Shown piece by piece: positions 36,097 to 45,664 of a DNA stretch of 64,000 bases. Source of the stretch: Tethya wilhelma (Eukaryota > Porifera > Demospongiae > Tethyida > Tethyidae). Position numbers and translations under genes: made by a program. The DNA lies in assembly GCA_964030475.1 (NCBI GenBank), contig CAXIPT010000001.1:16479712-16543711 (forward strand), written 5' to 3'. How positions within the stretch are numbered: position 1 is the first letter of the stretch; each line of letters starts with the position of its first letter. Under the pieces are notes generated by a model, which made no database searches, was not told where the DNA came from, and saw nothing but the letters and a program-made list of their open reading frames with translations.

Positions 36097-36318
36097 ATGA
36101 GACGCAGTCAATTGCAAAGGGAAGTGCTAAAGCTGTACAGGGCCTTTCTGGTGACTTGCAGGGACAAACCATCTGATACAAAGAAGCGTGTACAGCTAAC
36201 TTTCAGAGAGAACTCTAAAATCAAGAGAACAGATACTATAATGATAGAGTACCTTTTAAGAAGAGGTAAAAGACAGTTAAAGACCCTGCAAAGGGCAGAT
36301 GGAATATCTCGATTTTAG
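36097..36318 (+). CDS. SDHAF1: SDHAF1-like succinate dehydrogenase assembly factor (LYR protein)
   Basis: A small intronless gene of 73 aa starting MRRSQLQREVLKLYRAFLV. It contains the LYR tripeptide in the first helix. The segment TDTIMIEYLLRRGKRQLKTL corresponds to the SDHAF1 pattern (IEYLYRRGRRQL in human, from memory). SDHAF1 works in the mitochondrial matrix, aiding iron-sulfur transfer to the SDHB subunit of complex II. It is shorter than the human protein because it lacks the C-terminal extension. Confidence 0.85.
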   Translation: MRRSQLQREVLKLYRAFLVTCRDKPSDTKKRVQLTFRENSKIKRTDTIMIEYLLRRGKRQLKTLQRADGISRF

Positions 36319-36412
36319 TTTTTTTTCGAGCTTTCCTTTTTTTTGCTTTTCAATATTTCATTAAAGATGGTGTCGTAAATTTAGAGAAAACCACGTGGCA
36401 TGTTAAAAAAAG

Positions 36413-36687
36413 ATGACTCAAGTACTCCACCGAAGTAATTTTGTGACCAAGCTGAGCAGACTCCCACTGCTGAGTCGCTGTATGGTGGCCAGAAGGCTTT
36501 TTAGTATTGAACGTGAGGAAGAGTCAAGTGGGTGGGAAGATGAGTGGATGAACGAGCGGATATTGAGAGCTGGGTTGCATTATCTGCGTGGGGACCACAA
36601 TACACTGAGAGAGAATGCAGCCAATAGAGGTTCAGGTGCAGACATTGATAAACTGGTAAATGAGCACTTGATTGGATCGATAAAATG

Positions 36688-36688
<1 letters not shown>
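36413..36688 (+). CDS. Small protein with probable mitochondrial presequence, function unknown
   Basis: A 91-aa frame begins MTQVLHRSNFVTKLSRLPLL, rich in Arg/Ser/Leu without acids for the first 30 residues, which looks like a matrix-targeting presequence. The body is charged (EREEESSGWEDEWMNERIL) and ends DKLVNEHLIGSIK. I do not recognise the family. It lies 94 bases after SDHAF1 on the same strand and runs directly into a TG microsatellite (36692-36769). It may be a real small gene or the first exon of a longer one. Confidence 0.45.
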
Positions 36689-36691
<3 letters not shown>

Positions 36692-36769
<78 letters not shown>

Positions 36770-36770
36770 N
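36692..36770. repeat. TG microsatellite
   Basis: Roughly 39 uninterrupted TG units ending at a single ambiguous base (36770). It abuts the PKD-type exon on the opposite strand. Confidence 0.95.
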
Positions 36771-36883
36771 TAATGAGGACATCGTTACCAGCAATAGCTG
36801 TGGGGGGATAGTCGTTACTGGCAAACACATTCACCTTGACAAATGCCACACTCTGGGCTCCATCACTGTCAGTCAGAGTTAGC
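36771..36883 (-). CDS. PKD-domain exon of a KIAA0319-like protein (isolated)
   Basis: After an acceptor at 36884-36885, the frame reads LTLTDSDGAQSVAFVKVNVF then SNDYPPTAIAGNDVLI. This is the end of one PKD module and start of the next, as in KIAA0319/KIAA0319L membrane proteins (TDSDG, DYPPxAxAG). No neighbouring PKD exon is visible. Upstream on this strand is a 278-base N gap at 37067-37344. It is either an exon of a gene mostly lost in the gap, or misplaced sequence. Confidence 0.5.
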
Positions 36884-37066
36884 CTAAGGGGAGGGGAGGA
36901 AGAGAGAGAGAGAGAGAGAGAGAGAGCCAATGATTGCATAGAGACACAGTTCAAGTTGGCCAGTCAGAAATGGAAGGCCAAGTGTAAGATGAGCCGACAT
37001 GAGCAGCTGTGGCAAGATGAAGATGTAAGGGGGTAGAGCTAGCTAATGTCCATCTGGTTTGAGAAT

Positions 37067-37344
37067 NNNNNNNNNNNNNNNNNNNNNNNNNNNNNNNNNN
37101 NNNNNNNNNNNNNNNNNNNNNNNNNNNNNNNNNNNNNNNNNNNNNNNNNNNNNNNNNNNNNNNNNNNNNNNNNNNNNNNNNNNNNNNNNNNNNNNNNNNN
37201 NNNNNNNNNNNNNNNNNNNNNNNNNNNNNNNNNNNNNNNNNNNNNNNNNNNNNNNNNNNNNNNNNNNNNNNNNNNNNNNNNNNNNNNNNNNNNNNNNNNN
37301 NNNNNNNNNNNNNNNNNNNNNNNNNNNNNNNNNNNNNNNNNNNN
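37067..37344. other. Assembly gap (278 N)
   Basis: Bordered on the right by an AC microsatellite (37345-37385). It separates the PKD-type exon from the SLC26-like exons, so linkage across it is uncertain. Confidence 0.95.
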
Positions 37345-37389
<45 letters not shown>

Positions 37390-37419
37390 GAATGATATCA
37401 ACACACACATATACACACC

Positions 37420-38174
37420 ACATACATCTCAGGATGATGATTCTCCAGACAATAATGATGTCCACGACTGGTAGGACAGCCACAATGATGATGGCAGCCA
37501 GAGAGGCTGAGGGGATGTAGTGAAACCCTGCACTGAGCACAGCCAATGCTAGCAGAACAACACTACCTGCATGTATTGCATGTGCATGTACGTACACAGT
37601 GTGCTTATTGCTAGATTGTCAATTTGATGTGGGTACCAGTGATGATGCCAGCGGCTGGTGTCTTCACTCCACTCTGAGCATTCACTGCAGTCCTGCATGA
37701 GTGAGGAGACACAATGGCTAGCACTAGTAATGGTAGAGGGCTATGACCTCTTACCTTGAGAAGCTGCCAGTAACAGGGTAAGAGCCTACAAATGAACTGG
37801 CAAGGTTACACATTCCTGTACATAAAAAAGAGTACATGTAGGTGTGTACAGGGTCGTCAAGGATAAAAACTCAAAGTTAAGTTGTGAGCGTGCAAGTCCA
37901 ATATTGGGCAATGGTCGTCAAATATATAAGCGCTCTATTGTATTTATACTACATATACACAAGCAAGGAGTTCCCCAAGCACTCACCAATGGCTACTAAC
38001 TCTTGACTGGGTTCAACTTTGTAGCCATTCTTCCTAGCTGAAGGAAAGACAAACAACATAATATTATAGTTAGCCAGAAAGACAGCACCATCAAAGAACT
38101 CACCAAATGCCTTAGCAATTGCTATGCTCTCCAAGAAGCTAATGAGAGGAGCAACTAATATTCCAATACCAAGA

Positions 38175-38261
<87 letters not shown>

Positions 38262-39396
38262 TGAGTGTGGGTCAAAGTCTAGGAGAAAATGAAGAACACG
38301 GTACTATGGACCTTCTAGATCTAGGGACACACTACATGACACGTGTCAAGGAATACTGCACATTACAACACACAAAAAGCATACAAATGGAGTTAGTCTA
38401 ACCCCCAGGCTCTCTCTCCATAGCAGGTAATTAGATGCAATGACACACAAAAAAAGTAGCAGTGGTATACACATCACCTAGTCACTAGTCACAATTACTA
38501 CTGTACTTAACCCCAGAGGAGGTATGACACGAGTGCGCCTTTGCTGAGCTTGCAAAGCAGGTGCACGTGATTAATGGTCATTGTGTATTATGGTCACATG
38601 ATTGGAATGTAATTAACAGACTTGCCAGCTCAGCAAAGGCGCACTCGTGTCGTACCTCCTCTGACTTAGCCCTATTCTCTGGTAGTGACAGGCAAGCAGC
38701 ACAAGGCTGTTAAGGCAATGCATAAAATTGTTACTAGCTCTGTCATGAATAAGAAAACCTACTTATATTATGCTCAAACAGCAGAGTGTTATTGCTGGCT
38801 GAATTTACCAACAAGTAGGTCAGTTGCCCCTTTGCTCCTTCTGTTATCTTTCAGTCAATTACAAATAAAACACATTGACAAAATGGGTGCAGCAGGTGTA
38901 GCCTCAAAGCTTAGCACTCAGAGACACTGAAAAGCCTCAGATCTCAGAACCACAGAGTTTTTTTTGTAGAATGCTATAAGCCACTTTTGATGACTTGATC
39001 TTGTGGGAACAACACACCACACACACAAAGGGACACACAAACTATAATCCTCAATGCATTGGGCAGAGGGTTAATCAATGCTTCCTCAATGCAAATGAGT
39101 AAATGATACACGGAAGAATTTCAGTTTCACAACTTACAAGTGAGACTAGTACATACATTATGTAAATTGCTGGGGTGACATTAACAGACTGACTGAACAT
39201 TATCAAAATAGTATCTCTTGTCTTTCTTACTGAGCATGTATCAGAAGTTGGATTGGGCACCCTAACGGGAGGGAGTGCTCCATGTTGGTAGTTAATGAGA
39301 GAGATTTGGTCTTTGAACCAAGGCTGGAGTGTGAGGGTGTAGCCAACCAGTGCTGCAGTGAACACCACCACAGCATTACGAGCTGAGAGGGAGAGA

Positions 39397-39454
<58 letters not shown>

Positions 39455-40903
39455 TGAAGGGAGTAGGAAAAAGAGTAACTGTTGTGTCTACTTGGTACAA
39501 AGTGTTGTGTATTACTCTCTACAGGAGTACACTAATAGCATCATTAAAAGTCATGTGGATCAGGAAATTTCCATGTAGAAAGAGTAGCAATGTAATTTGT
39601 AAACAATTTTTGCAAACAATAGTATCAGTGGTGTATCTAGGATTTCAGTTATGGGGGTGTTAATATAATGCGGGCGCGAAGCGCCCGGAAATTTTGGGGT
39701 AGCCACGGCCACTTTTGCATCACGTGAGCAAAATTATTAATGGTTATTTATGCGATCGCACCGGAGATGGCATCATGTTCTGCAGTTTTTTCGGCTTTTT
39801 CTCCAATCTTATGTAAAATTTCACTCTTGAAAGTGAATTTAAAGTCTTATTAGCTTATATTTTATTTATTTCAAGCATAATTCATTGAACTGCGCTCGTC
39901 TTGAGTGCTGCTTTACGTGCGATGACGTCATTATTTTCTGAGCCAGGGGGTGCTCGAGCACCCTGAGCACCATGCTGGATACGCCACTGAGTATATACTG
40001 AAGAATTTCATCAATGAAAATTTCCCAATCAATGGTATAAGATAACTTACCAGTACATAATAACCAAATGAACTTGAATGCAAACTTTTGTACTATGTGA
40101 AGATCATTCCTTCTTTTCTCCTGGAGTCTTTCAACATGTCCTTTGAAATACTAGAGAGACACAGAGAGGGACCATAAGGACTATCACAACAATCATGCTC
40201 TCCTCCTATCACAGTTGAACTTCACTAGTATACATTCCCACAACACATTCAGAGCTGTGAACAACTTTAAAACTTCGAGGACTATTGTCACTAACACTTT
40301 TATTGACTGCCAAAGGTACTACCTCAAAATTTCAATAATAAAATTTGTCAGTTAGGTTGAGTGTCTCCCAACTCTCAACATGATTAGCTACAGGATCTTG
40401 CAGTAAGGCACATAGCTGAGGACTAATTAATGGACGATAATTAACTATAATGATGTATTTTACGTGATGTTCTTGTGATTCTGTAAAAAATGTTCAAAAA
40501 AAGCTTAGAACTGAGCTAGCTGCATGAAGCATGGCATCAATACCAGCATGACATTACATCACTGTGCATAAACTAGTTTCAGCTGAGCAGTGAACCTCAC
40601 TATCACACCTCCTCTGATATACCTCTAAACATCACACCATTTGAAGGTACTTCAGGTTTTTGAAGCCATGGTCTGAACTGGTCTGTTGAAGGTAAACCAT
40701 AGCACTTTGTGTATACATTTATCCTTGCAACATTAGTTTTCAAGACAACAGAGCAAATTCCAGCCCCCAAATTTGTACTTACAATAACCAGGCATTACAC
40801 ACAGACACACAATAGACCAATAGAGTAGAGCTGCACCATGAAACTCACTTTCAATAGGAGAACAATCAACATACACAGACAGCCAAGGACAAGATCCCCT
40901 ACT
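37420..40903 (-). CDS. SLC26A11-like anion/sulfate transporter, partial at both ends
   Basis: Exons on the minus strand in order: 40849-40903 (VGDLVLGCLCMLIVLLLK), about 40055-40149, about 39240-39382 (NAVVVFTAALVGYTL, LPPVRVP), about 38100-38180 (LGIGILVAPLISFLESIAIA), about 37985-38040 (NGYKVEPSQELVAIG), about 37757-37820 (NLASSFVGSYPVTGSFSR), about 37632-37690 (TAVNAQSGVKTPAAGIIT), and about 37425-37567 (FHYIPSASLAAIIIVAVLP). These match the second half of the SLC26 membrane domain in correct order with usable splice sites. The N-terminal membrane helices are not found upstream, and the C-terminal STAS domain would fall in the N gap or be absent. It may be a truncated gene or an assembly problem. 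Confidence 0.65.
38181..38262. repeat. TG microsatellite adjoining a splice acceptor
   Basis: About 40 TG units, read as CA on the gene strand, run directly into the acceptor of the SLC26-like exon ending near 38178. Confidence 0.9.
38514..38663. mobile_element. Family B MITE, 150 bp with long terminal inverted repeats
   Basis: The ends cagaggaggtatgacacgag and its counterpart ctcgtgtcgtacctcctctg pair over roughly 50 bases, including gcgcctttgctgagc. The flanks acttaaccc and acttagccc match at 8 of 9 positions, a 9-base target duplication. A second copy is at 46004-46154. Confidence 0.85.
39626..39989. mobile_element. Non-autonomous DNA transposon with CAGTGG termini (family D)
   Basis: The left end is cagtggtgtatctagg and the right end is ctggatacgccactg, imperfect inverted repeats. 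Both flanks read agtat. It is about 364 bp with no coding capacity, inside an SLC26-like intron. The CAGTGGCG-type terminus suggests a hAT relative, but an 8-bp duplication is not clear. Confidence 0.6.
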
Positions 40904-41590
40904 CTGAAACGAAGAAACGGGAACAGTTGCCATATAAGGTTGGGTAGTCTAAAACAATACAATAGGTTTCTCTCACTTTGTTTCTCTGATATGAGTTAAG
41001 TTGTCATAGACTGCATACATGAAGTCTCTTCTGATCCCTTCCAGTCCAAGGATATGCTGTGGGTGCATGCATTAGAATGAAGTGGTAAGCCACATACAAA
41101 TTGCCAGTCCATGGACACAGAGTCCCTTTCATAGACTCTTAGCTTTTCACAAATGGTGGATGTCACCAACAATAAGACTACGAGGTTATCCTTCATGCTA
41201 AAAATGGAGACTGAATTGGAAAATTTGAGCTTAGCATTGAGACAAGGTCAAAGGTCACTTCTACATTTTTTAAAGCACACAATTCACAATAGTGGTGATT
41301 TGTGTTGTGTCATGTGATAATACTTCAACACAATGCTGATGACACAGACCTAGAATTTTGTTTCTAAACTATGCATTTGAATTGATATGCTGTTCTGATG
41401 AATAAATTTTGCACAGCGCACATCAACACATTAGAAATAATATGGCATTGGTGTCTACTGAGTGTATCTCTAGCTCTCTTCTCAGAGAGAAAGGAGNTAG
41501 TTGTCTCTTTTGGTCTACAATAGTTCCTCTCAGCTGTTGGCATTCTTGTTCACTAGCTACTATAATCTCTTGTATCATGTCCTAATATCA
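40904..41590. other. No gene seen upstream of the SLC26-like fragment
   Basis: The region where the missing N-terminal SLC26 exons should lie was read on the minus strand, and no helix-rich exon was recognised. A single ambiguous base is at 41497. Confidence 0.4.
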
Positions 41591-41622
41591 CTATAGTCAA
41601 TAGTTCACTCAGCAAGAACACT

Positions 41623-41985
41623 GTGACTGGGGTCCAGAAAGGTTTAGGTGGAGCTATATTTGCCACGTCATGTTCACATATTACTATAGACAATAGCTCA
41701 CTTGATACCAACACTGTCAACGGAGATCAGGGAGGAGCTGGCGGAGCAGTGTCTCTTGAGTCTTGTCATAATATCACAATGGTCAATAGTTCACTCAACA
41801 ATAACACAGTGACGTCAAGGATTGGTGGAGTCCATATTGCAGTTGGTGGAGCTCTGTGTGCTAACTCAACTTCTAATATCACTATAGTTAAAAGCTCACT
41901 CAACAAAAATACTGTGACTGGAGATCAGGGTGGAGGTGGAGCAGTGTATGCCGAGTCAAGTCACAATATCACTATAGTCTGTTAG
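41623..41985 (+). pseudogene. Fragment of a beta-helix (Pmp-like) repeat protein
   Basis: About three and a half copies of a ~35-residue repeat built on the pattern GGAI/V...S.NITI..SSLN.NTV are seen, with Gly-Gly and Asn-Ile-Thr ladders. Such repeats form right-handed parallel beta-helices in polymorphic outer-membrane-protein-like families that also occur in some animals. The frame opens without a clear start and stops right after the last NITIV. Flanking exons are not visible. It is probably a fragment of a larger gene. Confidence 0.5.
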
Positions 41986-42299
41986 GTTAATTTGTTTCAT
42001 TCTTTGTTGTACATCTTCAATGAATGCATTGCCTAATGTTAGCACTTCATCTTGTAGCTTTTCTAAAAGGCTAATCATTGTGTCTAGATTTTTTTCCTTC
42101 ATCAATATTGAATTGTGCTGTATCGTGCTCTTCATGTAACTTGTCATTTGTATCCATGTTCATATTGAGTTGGCATGATGGGTCAGATTTATGAGAGACT
42201 ATTTCTATTGGTTTTTGATTCATTGTTGCTTTTTTCATACCCAGATAAAAACTTTTGTTTCCCGCTCTGTCATCTCCAACTGCAATCAAAGCATATGTG

Positions 42300-42914
42300 A
42301 CCTGTCAAGGGAAAACCTGTCGGTTAGGAAAATCTGCGAATTTTGAGTTAGCTATTCCACGTATATCTAGGCCTTCCTGGGAAGCACATATCAAAATTTG
42401 GTAAGCATAGCTATAGTAGTTTTCCAGATATAGCTCTTGCAAGCAGCCCTGCCTCCACTCGTGGCTTCCTAGAAAAACGGTTGTAAAGTTGTTACTAGGT
42501 AAACTATGGGCGGTCCGTATACTCTCTTGACAGAGCACTTATACATTTCCTACCCTTCATCACTAATAAATCGAATGAAGTTTCAGTCCCGTTTCTTTCG
42601 TCTTTCTCGAAACACAATACAACGATATGATACTTGTTGCATTTCATCCATGGCATCAAAAATAGTGTTAATGCTTTCTGTATCTGAAAAGTAAGTAGAA
42701 ATACTCCCAAATCATGCTAGCACAACATACAGTTAGTGAAACTTACTTAGTGATTTATGCAAGACATAAGGGACCACTCCATTATCCCAGCGATATAAAA
42801 AATCTGATTGAAATGCTTGTTGTCTAGCATCGGTGTCATTAACATGCTCAATAATTTCCTCTTGTGATTTGGTCAAAATCATATCACCCTCAAAGAGGTT
42901 TAGTCCCACGTCTG
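42300..42914 (-). pseudogene. Astacin-type metalloprotease pseudogene fragment
   Basis: An exon at 42740-42909 reads NLFEGDMILTKSQEE then YRWDNGVVPYVLHKSL, the propeptide switch and start of the catalytic domain of astacins. The next exon (about 42500-42695) continues as TESINTIFDAMDEMQ and NFIRFISDEG, but in-frame stops interrupt it. The zinc motif HExxHxxGxxH is not found downstream. Long open frames here in other phases have no family resemblance. It is a decayed copy. Confidence 0.5.
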
Positions 42915-43515
42915 AAAGTGATTAAATGCAGCTTAAATTCAGAATTCTTTGATATTGTTTGGTATAATTATTACACATTCAAACTATTAGTACACTGAGT
43001 GCAGGGAAATTGCGCATATTTATGTTCATTCATGCAAAAGCAGTGTTATTCACTGAGCAGCTAAACACCGGAAGAGGTGAATGCTTGCATGCCTGTTTCC
43101 ACCACTCTTGCAGAATAATCGTGATTACTACAATCATTGGTTCTAGATAGTTAGCTAGAAGATTCAAGTATTGCAACCAGTGAGCACACTAGTGGCTGTC
43201 ACTAGCTATAGCACTGTGTTCTGTGCGCTTGAACACGTGTCAGTGACATTGATTGGTAAACGTCAAATTCAACGCACTTGAAGCAATCTACAGCTCTTTA
43301 CTTTTTAACACAATTATTTATTAGTTAGTATCACGTGCGTAGGGAAAAATACGCTCCGCGGATAAATTGCTAGGTGCTTACCTGTTGAGCTCACTGAAGT
43401 TAAACTTAGCGATTAAATATCTGCGTGTGCGCCCTCGTTACATATTCAAAAAAATTTACATAATTGTAGTAAAATTTGTAGAACTTGTAGTAAATTCTGT
43501 AATAGTTTGAATATT
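42915..43515. other. No gene seen
   Basis: The sixth and seventh helices of the neighbouring GPCR-like gene would be expected here and are absent. No other coding signal was recognised. Confidence 0.4.
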
Positions 43516-43525
43516 CACTACTTAT

Positions 43526-44662
43526 GCATTTTGAGCAGCATTTTTGCCTCGAACAACAGTTGCTGGTTTCATTCGTTCTTGTTGTCGGCTCAACTGTCCT
43601 CTGGTGTGTTTGATGAGGACGTAGATGACAATGGCAAACATGATGAGGTTGAAGATGATGACAATAAAGATCAAAGCAAGAAATGCTCCAAAGAATGCAC
43701 CAGGATGACTGAGGAAACAGCTAATAATGGAGGAAGAATTTCATATACTTTTTTAAAATGTTGCAAACTAAGAACAGCATACACAAAACTTACAATTGTT
43801 CCCTATCAATAATAATGTCATTGTCGGGATCGTTTCCAGTTGCCAAATCAACAATGAGAGGAATCACTACTGGAATGATGGGGACCACTGGAGGGAGAGA
43901 AGAGATGAGAATAAACCTTTAGTTCAGTTTAGTACACCATTGAAAAATATAAGATAAAGTACTTACACCAACAGACAAAAGAGAGGATGACAATGTACTT
44001 GGTGGTGATTCTGAAGAACACAAGGACAAGTTTCTGAAACATGAGTAGAGCCTCTGCTCCCATCCACATCACAGCCACCAGAGTGAAGTAGTGGATGAGA
44101 ACAGACACAGTCACACATCCACCATAGTTCTCTGTTCGTTCAATTCCCACTATAAACACCAGCAGCATACAGAATATGGCAATGCAGAGCTGGATGTGAT
44201 ACTTTGAAGCATCTTTCTGACGTAGTTTCCTTCGAAAAAAGATGTGGAATTAAGCAGTATGTTCTGAGTACTAGAAATGAATGCTATAGCTTACTTGAAG
44301 ATCAACATGGTAATCACAGTTAGCACAAGCCCAACCAGTGATATGGTAACTCCAATGATGGAAATGTAGCTAAGGGCCCTCCTTACTCCATCATCCAGAG
44401 GCTCACATTCAGCAAATCTTGAGCAAATATCCTAAATTAAGATCACAAATATCAAACCATAAAGTGACTGCTAGCTAATTTTGCTTCTTGTCTCCTTAAT
44501 ACTCACTCCAATGATTGCAAAGTTGGTGAGATGGGTGCAATTGCAAGTGACGACACCATCATCTCCCACGGCAGTCATGCATCCATCAGGTGTCCATGCA
44601 TCGATAGTGAAATCCCAAGAAACACATCTCTCTGATTCAGGTCGTATCTGAGACTCAGACTG
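43526..44662 (-). CDS. Adhesion-GPCR fragment: GPS motif and helices 1-5 only
   Basis: An exon at 44505-44662 has the GPCR autoproteolysis site: CVSWDFTIDAWTPDGC and VTCNCTHLTNFAIIG, with the HLT cleavage triplet intact. The following exons give TM1 (YISIIGVTISLVGLVLTVIT, near 44295-44430), TM2-TM4 (LCIAIFCMLLVFIVGIE ... YIVILSFVCW, 43963-44230) and the TM5 region (GAFFGAFLALIFIVIIF, 43526-43735). The last exon ends RQQERMKPATVVRGKNAAQN and then a stop codon, where TM6 would be expected. No extracellular domain lies upstream, where another gene ends 70 bp away. It is a truncated receptor or pseudogene. The splice sites look usable. Confidence 0.6.
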
Positions 44663-44734
44663 CATGGGTGGAATAGAGTGTTAGCACAACTAGAGAAATT
44701 AATTAACATTAATTAGTCTATTCTTGGACATGAG

Positions 44735-45603
44735 TTATCCAGGTGAGTGCATAAGGTTCTTTCGAATTTCTTCTGCTATCTTTGGACTGAAATACTCAAC
44801 AGCTTCAGCTAAAGATGACCATGTGGGAGGAGGTTGAACATTACTTAGCCATTTCTTTAACATTTCTCGAAGACAGTCACCAACTTGTGGATTGTTTGCC
44901 TTGATGGTATCCAGAGATCCATCAGGTAGGTCCAAAAAGACACCAATATTGTGCCAGTCACTAGCTAATGGTAGTAAAAGTTTCAGAGCAACTTTAAGTG
45001 TGGGCTTTCTCTCAGTTTCTATATTTGACGACAACTTCTCTTCAAAATATTGAATAATTTTAGCTACTGGTTCTTTGTGGAATTCACGGCATTCACGATC
45101 ATACAGGTACTGAAGAATTGTCTTCTCATCAATGGTGTTTCTTTGATAGTCAGCACCTCTGGCTACAAGAAGTTCTACTGCAGCAAGAGAATTTGATTTT
45201 GCAGCATAAAACAATGCGGAGCATTTTCTTGTATCGGTTATCTCGAGCTTAGCACCATGTTTTAGCAGATGTTCCATAACATGCGTATTTCCCCTCTCAC
45301 TTGCTAGCATGAGGGCTGTATGTTCCTTTGTATTTTTCAGGTTTACATAAGATTCAAGATCTGTAACATGATTTTCAGCTAGGAGGAGTTCAACACATTT
45401 TGTGACGTTAACACTGGATTGGTTTGCTATCGACATCATCAGGGCTGTGTTTCCATCACTATCTACTACATAGGGATCACTACCATGGTTTAGTAGGAGT
45501 TCTGCCATCTCACTGTGACCACAACCAGCTGCTATCATCAAAGGGGTTTGCCCTTTGTTATTCTGGATATTTGGATCAGCATCACAGCTTAACAGTCGAG
45601 TCT
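44735..45603 (-). CDS. Ankyrin-repeat and death-domain protein, 5'-truncated
   Basis: The frame opens within an ankyrin repeat (NKGQTPLMIAAGCGHSEMAE) and contains about four repeats (DGNTALMMSIANQSS, EHTALMLASERGNTHVM, KCSALFYAAKSNSLAAVE). A C-terminal death-fold domain follows: LLPLASDWHNIGVFLDLPDG ... CLREMLKKWLSN ... WSSLAEAVEYF. Ankyrin-death combinations are abundant in early-branching animals and usually act in innate or apoptotic signalling. The function here is inferred from domains only. A stop codon lies immediately upstream at about 45605, just before the RAD51B 5' region, so the start of the gene is missing or in an unrecognised exon. Confidence 0.65.
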
Positions 45604-45664
45604 AGTTCAGTTTTGCTTCCGGTGGGTGGAGCTCTATCTAGATGAACATCTGTTTCCAGCACAC

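Noticed and set aside
36951..37597. Long frames spanning the N gap
   Set aside because: They are open only because N positions contain no stop; the real coding part is the SLC26-like exon at 37425-37567.
42071..42289. Minus-strand frame of 72 codons (charged, GDDRAGNKSFYL)
   Set aside because: No family resemblance, no clear splice context, and it lies within a region of decayed fragments.
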